From the IMG/VR virus record IMGVR_UViG_3300006919_000321, positions 1 to 28,003 of that record: a stretch of 28,003 bases of DNA; one strand, written 5' to 3'. A program made the position numbers and the translations under genes. Positions 15,886 through 23,633 of this stretch are shown here, piece after piece. Origin of the DNA: a virus. The notes beneath the pieces are model-generated. The model was not told the DNA's origin, made no database searches, and was given only the letters and a program-made list of their open reading frames with translations. Every line of letters begins with the position of its first letter. Position 1 is the stretch's first letter.

Positions 15886-16057
15886 TTAATAAACTCTCTA
15901 TTTTATTTTGACGCATTATAGCTTGACTTCTATATTTATTACGTTCTTTAGTTAACTCCTCTATTTGTTTAAGTAGATCTTTATTTTTAGCTACGGCATC
16001 ATTTAACGAATAGTTTACTTCTGCCCATTGCTCATAACTTATTGAATAGCTTCCCAT
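15875..16057 (-). CDS. small coiled-coil hypothetical protein, 60 aa
   Basis: The second half (NKDLLKQIEELTKERNKYRS and on to IESLLNDI) has heptad-like spacing of Leu/Ile and is probably a coiled coil. No family is recognised. Its ATG overlaps the stop of the primase-helicase gene by one base (TAATG), and its end overlaps the deaminase-like gene by 11 bp, so translation is coupled. Confidence 0.65.
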   Translation of the reverse strand: MGSYSISYEQWAEVNYSLNDAVAKNKDLLKQIEELTKERNKYRSQAIMRQNKIESLLNDI

Positions 16058-17709
16058 TATACCACCTCAAAATCAATAGTTTTATTATCAAAATAAGTTA
16101 GTCTAGTCGTGTCATGATTATACTTTGCGTTTCCAGCGGGACCAGTTCTACCTGTAAACCTACTCTTAAGCACGATGAAATTAATTGTGTTTCTAATCTC
16201 TTCGTTTTCATTCGCCATGTCTCTAGCGAATCCAATGATATCGAATGATATTTGTTTGATTGAACCAGAACCTTTGATATCATCCATGCTAGGTAGTTTG
16301 CCTTGTTCAAAAGTCGATCCCCCACCTTGAACTTTACGTAGGTGAGAGATAATTCCAAGCCAAATATTATGCTTCTTAGTAAGCTTAAGGAGATCTGACA
16401 TGACTTTATCGATAGCTTCGTTACCAGTGTAACCTTCGGCTCCTTCAGATACCGCGATTGTAATATGGTCAAGGATAAGGTACTTACACCCCATAAGAGC
16501 CATATACTCGATCTTATCAATGAGAGACTCATCCCCAACAGAACCCTGATGATCCAACAATATAAGTTGTTCAGTACCAAATATAGCACGAGAAGCTTCC
16601 TCCTGTTCTTCAAGAGACACTTCGTACTCTTGTAGATTACGTTGTAATTTCATTTGAATAAACTTTTCTGCTGTATCACCGACAGATTCTTCAAGTGAAA
16701 TCATACCTATTTTATCTTCAGATTTATTAAGGATATCTAAAACAATTTCTTTAATTACTGTAGATTTACCGCTACCAGTACCGCTAGTAAATAAAGTTAT
16801 CTCACCAAAACGCATACCATTAGTTTTCTCATTTATCCCTTTTAAACAATCAGGATAAGCGATAGATTCTGTAGATCGTCTAGCTAAATATTGTTCCCAT
16901 ACAGGCTCATGACCTACAATAATGCCTGCAGGACTATAAGGTTGTGCATCCCATATAGCACGCATCACTCCGTCCTTACCTGTAGCTATATACAATTCGC
17001 AAGGATCTTTAGCAGCACTCACTGCAATCTTTACTTTGTCTATGCCAATAATATTAGCAGCTTCTTTAATTGCTTTCTTTCCAGCATTATCATTATCAAA
17101 GAATAGTACTACCTCTTCGAATGACCGAATCCAAGTACGATCATTAAGTAAACTCTTTAAATTACTAGCACTAGCAATGCTAACAACAGGATAGATTTTA
17201 TTATAATGATCAAGAGACGCTTGTGCAACTGCCATTGCATCAAATTCTCCTTCCGTGATGACGAGACGCTTACCGCCAGCTCCAAAGCTTTTGCTACCAA
17301 AAGTCCTGACATTTTTAAAGTCTCCTACTGTACTAAATCGTTTGGGTAAAGCTCTAGTTTTATATGCAACTAGTTCTTCATCTTTATAATATGGATAATG
17401 ATATGCAGTAATATTACGTTCACTATCATAGCTAACTCGAACACCATAGTGTTCTGCTATTGTTTTAGTAATTCTCCTGTCTCGACAACCACGAGCATCA
17501 CCTGTATTACTCTTAAACATTTCGATATTAAATTCAGTATTATCTAGAGGCATTTCCTCTTCCTTTCCTATTTCTTTTTCATAATAATTACAAACAAAAC
17601 AATACCCATGGCCATCATCATATATTGTAAAGCCATCTGATGACGGACAAGTAGGGCATTTAGTTTTACCTATTTCTTTACTTTCCGTAAATTCTTTTTT
17701 CTTTAGCAT
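16057..17709 (-). CDS. T7 gp4-like primase-helicase, 550 aa
   Basis: This replisome enzyme makes RNA primers and unwinds DNA ahead of the polymerase. Domains in order: zinc-binding C18, C21, C37, C40 (CPTC, CFVC); Toprim primase with VITEGEFDAMA (E153) and VLFFDNDNAG (D205, D207); and a RecA/DnaB-like helicase with Walker A SGTGSGKST (309-317), catalytic Glu340 in GMISLEES, Walker B YLILDH (D414) and an arginine-finger candidate R517 in VLKSRFTGRTG. The length is close to T7 gp4 (566 aa), so all parts are present. It sits between the exonuclease/nuclease genes and the deaminase-like gene, with a 32-bp overlap with the upstream small gene. No internal start for a zinc-less helicase form is obvious. 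Confidence 0.96.
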   Translation of the reverse strand: MLKKKEFTESKEIGKTKCPTCPSSDGFTIYDDGHGYCFVCNYYEKEIGKEEEMPLDNTEFNIEMFKSNTGDARGCRDRRITKTIAEHYGVRVSYDSERNITAYHYPYYKDEELVAYKTRALPKRFSTVGDFKNVRTFGSKSFGAGGKRLVITEGEFDAMAVAQASLDHYNKIYPVVSIASASNLKSLLNDRTWIRSFEEVVLFFDNDNAGKKAIKEAANIIGIDKVKIAVSAAKDPCELYIATGKDGVMRAIWDAQPYSPAGIIVGHEPVWEQYLARRSTESIAYPDCLKGINEKTNGMRFGEITLFTSGTGSGKSTVIKEIVLDILNKSEDKIGMISLEESVGDTAEKFIQMKLQRNLQEYEVSLEEQEEASRAIFGTEQLILLDHQGSVGDESLIDKIEYMALMGCKYLILDHITIAVSEGAEGYTGNEAIDKVMSDLLKLTKKHNIWLGIISHLRKVQGGGSTFEQGKLPSMDDIKGSGSIKQISFDIIGFARDMANENEEIRNTINFIVLKSRFTGRTGPAGNAKYNHDTTRLTYFDNKTIDFEVV

Positions 17710-17905
17710 AACGAGCTTCCTTTCTGCGATGCCTAGCTCTGTTTGATTTATTTATTTTTTCTGCCTTTTGATTTTTATTATTAAATATATCTATTAAATC
17801 TTCATCCCAATCCTTTTCGGTAACTTCATTTTTCTTTGAGGGGATTATCGTATGCTTACGAATATCATTATAGTAAGGATTACGCATATTCTTCTGCGAT
17901 CTCAA
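17678..17905 (-). CDS. small basic hypothetical protein, 75 aa
   Basis: I do not recognise this protein. It is 75 aa with many Lys/Arg and Asn, and a very basic C-terminal end (KSNRARHRRKEARYAKEKR) that could bind DNA or RNA. It overlaps the GIY-YIG-like gene upstream by 26 bp and the primase-helicase downstream by 32 bp. The reading frame is reasonable for the operon, but no motif supports a function. Confidence 0.6.
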   Translation of the reverse strand: MRSQKNMRNPYYNDIRKHTIIPSKKNEVTEKDWDEDLIDIFNNKNQKAEKINKSNRARHRRKEARYAKEKRIYGK

Positions 17906-18500
17906 TTTGTCTCTCCATATTTTTCATTGAAGGTTTAAATTTAATTTCATGAACCCATTTGTTATACCAACTATTAGAGCATAGCGCATGAGTTTTTAGT
18001 ATCATAAAGGCTTCCATGTAGCTTAAGTCACCTTTCATTTCGCAAGAAAATAATATATTGAATATAAAATTTTCTTTACCTGCAGCTTTGATTTCATCGT
18101 TAAGCTCAAGAGAAGAACTAGTATATCCTTTCCAGCTCGTGTGTAGTGTTTTAACCCCAATGTATCGTTTAAGGTTTTTAGTATCTGTAATTATATATAA
18201 GAAACCATAATGCGATTCATCAAATGCTTCAGGGTTTATTATAGTCCAATGGCTTTCTACTTTGATATGACCCTTTACATCATCAGCAATTGTTGGTGTA
18301 ATGCCATTAAGAAAATAAATAGTTAATGGACCTTTAAATCCTTTCTTTAATTTAAATCTATATTTATTTCTGCGTTTACAACGTATTTCACCATGTTCTT
18401 TTGTAATAATACCACACCAATTATTAGTATCGAATTGTGTAACACGTTCTACCTGAACGTTATGCCAACGCTCATGATTATTAAATCTTAAAGAAGTCAT
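17880..18500 (-). CDS. GIY-YIG nuclease-domain protein, 206 aa
   Basis: Residues about 97-180 fit a GIY-YIG nuclease: YGFLYIITDTKNLKRYIG (GFLY at 99-102, YIG at 113-115), then WKGYTSSS, LNDEIKAAGKENFIFNIL, the candidate catalytic Glu163 in SYMEAFMI, and N180 in WYNKW. The pattern from GYTSSS to ENF is typical of the Seg/homing-endonuclease branch. The first 95 residues (WHNVQVERVTQF, GEIRCKRRNKYRF and on) are of unknown fold and may bind DNA. It overlaps the exonuclease gene by 20 bp. It lies among replication genes where T7 has the gp3 junction-resolving nuclease, so it may be a host-DNA degrading or branch-resolving enzyme, or a homing nuclease. The usual Arg after YIG is not obvious. Confidence 0.72.
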   Translation of the reverse strand: MTSLRFNNHERWHNVQVERVTQFDTNNWCGIITKEHGEIRCKRRNKYRFKLKKGFKGPLTIYFLNGITPTIADDVKGHIKVESHWTIINPEAFDESHYGFLYIITDTKNLKRYIGVKTLHTSWKGYTSSSLELNDEIKAAGKENFIFNILFSCEMKGDLSYMEAFMILKTHALCSNSWYNKWVHEIKFKPSMKNMERQIEIAEEYA

Positions 18501-19167
18501 TATGTCTCCTTAAGATATGAATACCATTAGCAGTTTCCATTAGCTTATCTTTCCATTTATCTCTGCCATATTTAGCTCTATATGCAGATAAAACTCTAGC
18601 CTTACGTCTAGATTTAGGTACACCTGCAAGCATCTTTTCTGCTTTCTTTGGACCTATTTTAGGAAGCCCTGGAAGATTATCCGTAGGATCTCCTTTAAGC
18701 ATTTGTAACCAGTAATGCAAGTCAGCACTGTCTTCATCTATCTCATAGAATTTTGAATGTTTAGGGTTATAATGTTTACCTGCAATACAATCTAAATCTT
18801 TATCAATATGAACTACAGTATGATTAATACCTTCTTCGCTTAACTCAATAGATTTTATTCTTACCATATCGTCAGCTTCCATTCCATCCGAAGGTATAGC
18901 TAATCCTTTGTCTATTATCGCCTGTGTTAAAGGACGAAACAAGCTGGCATCTTTCGGTGGATCTTTCCGATTAGCTTTATATTGTGGACATAACTTATAA
19001 CGAAAGTTATCTTTACCTCCGCAATAAATAAATTGTTCATCAGACCACACAGGATCAACCCAGTTCTTTTGAAGTATAGCTTTATAATTTTCTAAGGCAT
19101 CTTCAATAGTGTCTTGTTGCCATGCGGCTTGATAGATACAACTATCAACATCAATTACTGCTATCAT
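18481..19167 (-). CDS. 5'-3' exonuclease (T7 gp6-like, FEN family), 228 aa
   Basis: It probably removes primers and degrades host DNA. Metal-binding acidic residues of the FEN/PIN fold are visible: D6 and D8 (AVIDVDS), the clamp Arg67/Lys68 (YKANRK), GMEADD (E97, D99, D100), HIDKDLDCIAG (D122, D124) and GDPTDN (D160, D163). These are followed by the helix-three-turn-helix LPGLPKIGPKKAEKML (165-180) that binds DNA. T7 gp6 is about 300 aa, so this is a compact version. It is coupled to the 76-aa gene upstream (TAATG overlap) and to the GIY-YIG-like gene downstream. Confidence 0.93.
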   Translation of the reverse strand: MIAVIDVDSCIYQAAWQQDTIEDALENYKAILQKNWVDPVWSDEQFIYCGGKDNFRYKLCPQYKANRKDPPKDASLFRPLTQAIIDKGLAIPSDGMEADDMVRIKSIELSEEGINHTVVHIDKDLDCIAGKHYNPKHSKFYEIDEDSADLHYWLQMLKGDPTDNLPGLPKIGPKKAEKMLAGVPKSRRKARVLSAYRAKYGRDKWKDKLMETANGIHILRRHNDFFKI

Positions 19168-19397
19168 TACTCATTCCTTTCTAGATAATCTGTCATGTAA
19201 TCATTCCAATTACCTTTAAGTTCATTTTCTATTTCATTATAATAAGTAGCATTATCTAAATGAGATAGTAATTCATTTTTCCTATATCTCATATAGTCTC
19301 TGTATTCATTCCAATTTTCTGCTATGTACATATATTCTGAGGCTATCTCATAAAATTGATCTTCTAATTCCATAGCTAATCTTTTCATTTTTCCCAT
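19167..19397 (-). CDS. small acidic Tyr-rich hypothetical protein, 76 aa
   Basis: This is a 76-aa helical protein rich in Tyr, Glu and Asn (for example YEIASEYMYIAENWNEYRDY). No family is recognised. The ribosome-binding site AGAAAGGAAG precedes it, and its stop overlaps the exonuclease ATG by one base. It lies between DNA polymerase and exonuclease and could be an accessory factor for either; that is only positional. Confidence 0.65.
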   Translation of the reverse strand: MGKMKRLAMELEDQFYEIASEYMYIAENWNEYRDYMRYRKNELLSHLDNATYYNEIENELKGNWNDYMTDYLERNE

Positions 19398-19409
19398 TGT
19401 ACTTCCTTT

Positions 19410-21224
19410 CTAGTGTACATCTGCGTAACAATTACCAATAACACCATCACCATTCATACAAGTAACTCCAAAACGTTTAGGTGCTTCTCTAAAAGCTTCT
19501 ATACAAATTTGTCTTACTCTTTCTGCATGAGCTTCATGTGCTACCCATGCCATTTCATCATGATAAAAGATAACTGGATAAGCATCTAACTTTTCAAGAG
19601 TTATGAGATTTGTAGCATAACTGATAGCTGCTTTACAAGTAATTGCTTCAGCTGATTGGAGTAAATAGTTTAAAGATTGATGAGCAGAGCTAACATAAAC
19701 CCTACGACCATCCAAAGCAGGAATAAACGCATCCCCATACCCAGAACGAGTCTGGTTGTATATCTTATCCAGCTTTGCCTTAATCTGTCCGAGACCTGGA
19801 ATTGCTGATTGATATTTTCGTTTGGAAGAATCCCCTGCTTTCGCATCAGGTTTACCTGTAAGTATAGTTCCCAGCTTTTTACCACCGCCACCAAACAGAT
19901 AAGCATAAAGCCAACGTTTAGCATCACCTCTACTACTACCCAAGATGTTTGCATTATAAGAGTGTATATCTCCATTTGTTACTTCCTTAGTAAATTTGTC
20001 ATCACCGATATAATGACACAAGGCTCGCATTTGATTTCCTGCTGAATCAGCTCCAACAATTCGGTAGCCTTCTTCTGCAATAAAGAGGGAACGCATTTCT
20101 CTTCCCCAAGCCGCTTCAACGCTTGGCAAATTGGTAATGACTTCATGTCTAGCTCTGAAGGTTGGCGTACCGATAACCCACATTCTTCCATGTAGCCTAT
20201 TTCCCTTAACCTCTTTAAGCCATCCTTCGAGAATAGATTTTCTAGATCGCGTTGTATAATACTTATCGATGTCATATCCGATATCTCCTAATAAAGCTAA
20301 TGAAGTAGAGGTAAGCTTTGGACTAGTTTTATGAAACTCATAACCTACTTTCTTATAGTTCCAGTCATCAGGTTTCCAGCCAATAGTATAAAGATACTCT
20401 TTAACTTCTTCCATGTTACCAAGCGTTACTTGTGTTTGATAACTACGTTGAAATTCTTTTTCAGGTTTCCAATCTTCTATAGAAGGCTCATAACCTAAAT
20501 ACTCTGTTAAAAGCCTTCGAGTAACAGCTGTAAAGTCTCCTTTCTTAGTATACTTAGCTGTTTTAGGTTGTTTATCTACCCATATAGTCATCTCAGGTAG
20601 TTTAGGATGAACACGAGATTCAATATCTTCTAACTCTTTAGACATTTCTGAGTGAAGAGATTTGGCTTTATCAATATCAAACAACCAGCCTTTGCTTCTA
20701 ACTAGTTCTTCAAAGATTGCAGCATCATGTTCAACACGTAAGCCTTCTGCAATTAAAGGTTTAGTTTTTACTTGTAGTTTAAATTCTTCCATAAGCACAT
20801 CAAATACTTTATGGTTTAAATCTACATCTCTAACACAATATGTTAGCATTTCTTTAGTGTACTTATCCCATTCATTAAATTCAAACTTAGAATAGCCAAG
20901 GGCTTCACCCCACGAACCTAATCCATGTTTATGTTTACGTTTATAGTTAAGTACTTGACTCATAATCCAAGTGTCATATAACTTCTTGTTAAATAAGTCA
21001 TTTCCTGTTAATCTTTTAATAACAGATAAGTCATAACCAATAATATTATGGCCAATTAAAGCATCAGCGTTTTCTAATAAGCTATAACCGTTATCTAAAG
21101 ATAAACAATTCTTATCATAATCAGAAAACTTATATAATGTATTAGTATCTACGTCTTTAGCTACAATACACCATATTTGTGTGGCTTCAATACCATCAGT
21201 TTCTATGTCGAATACTAATCGCAT
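19410..21224 (-). CDS. T7-like family A DNA polymerase with 3'-5' exonuclease, 604 aa
   Basis: This is the replicative polymerase. Exonuclease motifs are present: FDIETD (D6, E8), GHNIIGYD (N60, D65) and YCVRDVDL (D133). Polymerase motifs: GADSAGNQMR (motif A, D393), the O helix RGDAKRWLYAYLFGGG (R432, K436, Y440, F444), LDGRRVYVSSAHQSLNYLLQ and YHDEMAW (motif C, D556, E557). T7 gp5 is 704 aa; the ~100-aa shortfall suggests the thioredoxin-binding insertion is missing, so processivity must come from elsewhere. The E. coli Phe762 position is Tyr440, as in T7, but the following Tyr (T7 Y530) is Phe444. AAAGGA precedes the ATG, and the zinc-ribbon gene upstream overlaps by 10 bp. Confidence 0.96.
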   Translation of the reverse strand: MRLVFDIETDGIEATQIWCIVAKDVDTNTLYKFSDYDKNCLSLDNGYSLLENADALIGHNIIGYDLSVIKRLTGNDLFNKKLYDTWIMSQVLNYKRKHKHGLGSWGEALGYSKFEFNEWDKYTKEMLTYCVRDVDLNHKVFDVLMEEFKLQVKTKPLIAEGLRVEHDAAIFEELVRSKGWLFDIDKAKSLHSEMSKELEDIESRVHPKLPEMTIWVDKQPKTAKYTKKGDFTAVTRRLLTEYLGYEPSIEDWKPEKEFQRSYQTQVTLGNMEEVKEYLYTIGWKPDDWNYKKVGYEFHKTSPKLTSTSLALLGDIGYDIDKYYTTRSRKSILEGWLKEVKGNRLHGRMWVIGTPTFRARHEVITNLPSVEAAWGREMRSLFIAEEGYRIVGADSAGNQMRALCHYIGDDKFTKEVTNGDIHSYNANILGSSRGDAKRWLYAYLFGGGGKKLGTILTGKPDAKAGDSSKRKYQSAIPGLGQIKAKLDKIYNQTRSGYGDAFIPALDGRRVYVSSAHQSLNYLLQSAEAITCKAAISYATNLITLEKLDAYPVIFYHDEMAWVAHEAHAERVRQICIEAFREAPKRFGVTCMNGDGVIGNCYADVH

Positions 21225-21370
21225 TCATTTTCCTTTCTATCTTCACACAATGGACATATAAATTCATAATTGTTTTTATAATCTAAAGGTGCAGTTGTGT
21301 ATTCTACGTTACAAACAGAACACTTTTGTTTACTTATTTCTTGTTTTAAGAAATCAAATTGATTGTTCAT
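21215..21370 (-). CDS. zinc-ribbon microprotein, 51 aa
   Basis: Direct translation from the ATG at 21370 gives 51 aa with two Cys pairs, KCSVCN (about residue 17-20) and ICPLCED (about 39-42), a likely zinc ribbon, plus a late Cys. It overlaps the DNA polymerase start by 10 bp and the preceding 64-aa gene by 17 bp, filling an otherwise empty 129-bp gap in a packed operon. GGAAATG lies upstream. Function unknown; a small nucleic-acid or protein-binding factor is plausible. Confidence 0.7.
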   Translation of the reverse strand: MNNQFDFLKQEISKQKCSVCNVEYTTAPLDYKNNYEFICPLCEDRKENECD

Positions 21371-21548
21371 AATCACATTTCCATTTAAATTCTACGTTTA
21401 GATCTTTAAAAATACTACCTATATCATTAGCCATTTGGTGTGATCTTTCTTTACATTCTTTTTCAGTGTGATATGGACCCCAGATATCTTCAAACTCTTG
21501 ACATATGCCTGTTTCAATTACACACATTAATACTAAAGCTTTAAACAT
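21354..21548 (-). CDS. small hypothetical protein with hydrophobic N-terminus, 64 aa
   Basis: The start MFKALVLMCVIETGICQEF is hydrophobic and could be a signal peptide or membrane anchor. The rest (GPYHTEKECKERSHQMAND and on) has spaced Cys residues and resembles a type of small exported phage protein seen in marine phages, but I cannot name a family. It lies 3 bp after the MPYI-type gene and overlaps the zinc-ribbon gene by 17 bp. It may act in the periplasm or membrane of the host. Confidence 0.62.
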   Translation of the reverse strand: MFKALVLMCVIETGICQEFEDIWGPYHTEKECKERSHQMANDIGSIFKDLNVEFKWKCDYEQSI

Positions 21549-21551
21549 AAT

Positions 21552-21827
21552 TTATTCATATACTTCATAGTACACATCTCCATTCTCTCTAATTTTACTG
21601 TCTTCATATTCAGATACAAAGCGTCTATAAAACTCCATATTAGCACCTGTTAATGCGCCCATAACATCATTACATGTTTGATAATTAAGACCTTTTTCGC
21701 GTACAAAGTGATGTATCATAATAGCAATAAGGTATTGAAGTTCACCTGCTTTATTTGGTGGTGTATCTTCAATTGCGCTTTCAATCCACATAAAGTTTTT
21801 ACGGTCTTCTTGAGTAATGTAAGGCAT
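21552..21827 (-). CDS. conserved phage protein of the MPYI..ENGDVY type, 91 aa
   Basis: The start MPYITQEDRKNF, the central GELQYLIAIMIHHFVREKG and the end EFYRRFVSEYEDSKIRENGDVY are hallmarks of a small protein widespread in tailed phages (I believe it is the DUF6899 family). Its function is not known. AGAAAGGAAAAACA precedes the ATG. It sits among nucleotide metabolism and replication genes, so a role in early infection is likely. Family recognition is good; the number of the domain is from memory. Confidence 0.78.
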   Translation of the reverse strand: MPYITQEDRKNFMWIESAIEDTPPNKAGELQYLIAIMIHHFVREKGLNYQTCNDVMGALTGANMEFYRRFVSEYEDSKIRENGDVYYEVYE

Positions 21828-21860
21828 TGTTTTTCCTTTCTAAAGTTCGCTTGAATCTTC

Positions 21861-22298
21861 TCAATAATAATAAGTAATTGAATCAATACATTTTTCTAAA
21901 GAGAAATATTTTTCTGTATAAATACTCTCATAGAAAGGATGTATATAATCATCTTTGTCTGCCCATAAAATAATTATTTTATTTTTGGTATGGGCAAACA
22001 TTAACTCCATAGAAGTACCAGTGCCTCTACCGCTACTTCTACGGACATCTGCAAGAACAACAGTACTATTTGCTATGTCTTGCATATCCATTTTAAATAT
22101 TCTTCTACAAGTATTTTGTGATTCTGTTTGCTTTTCACTTAAAAATAATTCCTCATGAAAAGATACTCGTCTTGTAGGATCAAGAGAGTTAATCCCTAAA
22201 GCTCCCAAAGAATTCGACGCCCGAATCCTCCATCCAAGCATCATTTCTTTTGTTGTGTCCTCCATCGGACCTGCTAGATAAACGAAGTTTTTCAGCAT
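21861..22298 (-). CDS. nucleoside 2-deoxyribosyltransferase-like protein, 145 aa
   Basis: The pattern FVYLAGPM at the start, WRIRASNSL then LDPTRR, DIANSTVVLADVRRSSGRGTG (D84) and TSMELMFAHTKNKIIILW (candidate catalytic Glu98) matches the nucleoside 2-deoxyribosyltransferase-like fold. These enzymes exchange or cleave the base of a deoxynucleoside or deoxynucleotide. In a phage it would act in nucleotide salvage, along with the dCMP deaminase-like gene. A good AGAAAGGAAACAAG lies upstream. The first 110 bp of the gene overlap the end of the 107-aa gene in another frame. Substrate cannot be read from sequence. Confidence 0.78.
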   Translation of the reverse strand: MLKNFVYLAGPMEDTTKEMMLGWRIRASNSLGALGINSLDPTRRVSFHEELFLSEKQTESQNTCRRIFKMDMQDIANSTVVLADVRRSSGRGTGTSMELMFAHTKNKIIILWADKDDYIHPFYESIYTEKYFSLEKCIDSITYYY

Positions 22299-22512
22299 CT
22301 TGTTTCCTTTCTTCTGCTATTATAAAATCTTTTATCTCTTTTAATTTTTCAGCTAAAAATATATGATACAATCTATTTGTAGTATACTTTACTATTTTTG
22401 CATCACCATACTGAGCCTCTATTATATTTTGTTCACACCAATAATCAACTGCATTAGTGAGTTGTGTTATTGTTTCCTGCAAACTCTCTCTTAATTGATT
22501 TGATGACATCAA
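22189..22512 (-). CDS. hypothetical protein overlapping the deoxyribosyltransferase-like gene, 107 aa
   Basis: It is 107 aa, helical and soluble. The last 37 codons share DNA with the next gene in a different frame, and the protein there becomes polar and Ser/Arg/Gly-rich (LRLSSRSDGGHNKRND), a composition suggesting an overprinted tail. Its start lies inside the previous gene (58-bp overlap). No family recognised. A frameshift shortening of a separate gene is possible, but both frames stay open cleanly. Confidence 0.55.
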   Translation of the reverse strand: MMSSNQLRESLQETITQLTNAVDYWCEQNIIEAQYGDAKIVKYTTNRLYHIFLAEKLKEIKDFIIAEERKQDAEKLRLSSRSDGGHNKRNDAWMEDSGVEFFGSFRD

Positions 22513-22795
22513 TTAATTTCTCCTTTGATTCTTTACTTAAAGCTATTTCATTATCTTCACTTACTATAATTTCTCCTTCTTGCATAAACCAATAACATAA
22601 GTCAGAAAATTGTAAGAATAAAGTAAGATATAGTTCATGATCTTCTTCAGGAATCAATTGTCTAATTAATTCTCCACCGAAAGAAGACCATAATGAAACT
22701 ATTGAAATAGTTAATAGCATTTGTCCTTCATAATTATTATCTTCTAATTCAACTTTTATAATTTTGTGAGATTTAAAATCAATTATATCACCCAT
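22454..22795 (-). CDS. hypothetical protein, 113 aa
   Basis: I do not recognise this protein. It is 113 aa and acidic, with a mixed hydrophobic middle (GQMLLTISIVSLWSSFGGEL and on to LFLQFSDLCYWFMQEG) that looks like buried helices more than a membrane span. The ATG overlaps the SSB stop by one base (TAATG at 22795), so it is coupled to the SSB gene and may be needed with it. Confidence 0.62.
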   Translation of the reverse strand: MGDIIDFKSHKIIKVELEDNNYEGQMLLTISIVSLWSSFGGELIRQLIPEEDHELYLTLFLQFSDLCYWFMQEGEIIVSEDNEIALSKESKEKLIDVIKSIKREFAGNNNTTH

Positions 22796-23292
22796 TAAAA
22801 ATCTACCTTGTCTATTTCTTCTGGTACATCTTCGTTATCTTCGATTTCAAAATCAACTGCTTGCGTAGGTTGATACTTTAATAATTCAGTTACTTGTATT
22901 TTAGAGAGTATAGACCCTACTCCTTTTCTACCGCTAACATCGTAAGGATATTGAAATAACATTATATTTCCGATAGAACCATTACCAATGGTAGTTCCAT
23001 CAATAGACTGTTTGTTACCATCGAGTACTTCAGGTGGTGTATTAGGATTTCCGTCTTTGTTGATTGCTTTACGTTTAATATTTGATTTATAATAAACTCC
23101 ATCATCATCCTTTTCTGTCTTAGTAGTTAAATAGAATTTATCTTTCCATTCTTTAGCTTTCTTTTCATCTCTAGTACGTATTTGTACTTCCCATTGTGAA
23201 GTTCCGAATGGACTTACAGGTGTTACTACTTTTGCCCAGTGTAATTCTGCGTCTCTAATAATTACTGTTCTTTTATCATCTAGCATACTCAT
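22795..23292 (-). CDS. T7 gp2.5-like single-stranded DNA-binding protein, copy 1, 165 aa
   Basis: The core TTIGNGSIGNIMLFQYPYD then SKIQVTELLKY matches T7 gp2.5 (IGGGSKLKVKYSLVPYKWN then LESVMLVELA), and the protein ends in an acidic tail with a terminal Phe (EDVPEEIDKVDF). That tail is the gp2.5 hallmark for contact with polymerase and helicase. The N-terminal part (IIRDAELHWAKVVTPVSPFG) matches the second SSB at 27099-27566, so they are paralogues. It coats ssDNA during replication and recombination. It overlaps both neighbours by one base. Confidence 0.85.
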   Translation of the reverse strand: MSMLDDKRTVIIRDAELHWAKVVTPVSPFGTSQWEVQIRTRDEKKAKEWKDKFYLTTKTEKDDDGVYYKSNIKRKAINKDGNPNTPPEVLDGNKQSIDGTTIGNGSIGNIMLFQYPYDVSGRKGVGSILSKIQVTELLKYQPTQAVDFEIEDNEDVPEEIDKVDF

Positions 23293-23633
23293 TATCCTCT
23301 TTCTTTAAAGTGTTTATTGATTTCTCTTTCGGCATTACTTATAGTTTCTTCACGTTCTAATCGTTTCATTAGAAACTCAAGATACCATTTTACTTTACCT
23401 AATTCTTGTAGCTTATCGTCTTTCTTCCCATAACGCATAAGATACTTGTACATCTGCCCCATAAGATGAGCTTCATAACCGTTCATATCTTTAAGCATAT
23501 AAACCATCATGTCCATATATTCGTACCCTGGTAGTATTTCTTTATAATGCTTAGGGCTTATTGCGTTGTTTTCTTTAGACATTTCTGCCTTCCTTTCTGC
23601 ATCTAAAAATGCTTTGTAGTGTTCGTATTTCAT
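23292..23633 (-). CDS. DUF3310 protein (T7 gp1.7-related region), 96-113 aa
   Basis: NAISPKHYKEILPGYEYMDM (23-42) followed by GQMYKYLMRYGKKDDKLQELGKVKWYLEFLM (split over 59-89) is the DUF3310 signature. The same domain is found in T7 gp1.7, a phage dNMP kinase, but whether this short version is a kinase is unknown. The long start at 23633 overlaps the previous stop (ATGA); the internal Met18 at 23582 has the better ribosome-binding site for this genome (AGAAAGGAAGG), so the protein may be 96 aa. It is directly upstream of the SSB gene. Confidence 0.8.
   Translation of the reverse strand: MKYEHYKAFLDAERKAEMSKENNAISPKHYKEILPGYEYMDMMVYMLKDMNGYEAHLMGQMYKYLMRYGKKDDKLQELGKVKWYLEFLMKRLEREETISNAEREINKHFKERG

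Noticed and set aside
16098-16613. 171-aa frame on the - strand
   Set aside because: It lies wholly inside the primase-helicase helicase domain in another frame, with Ser/Leu-rich composition and no ribosome-binding site.
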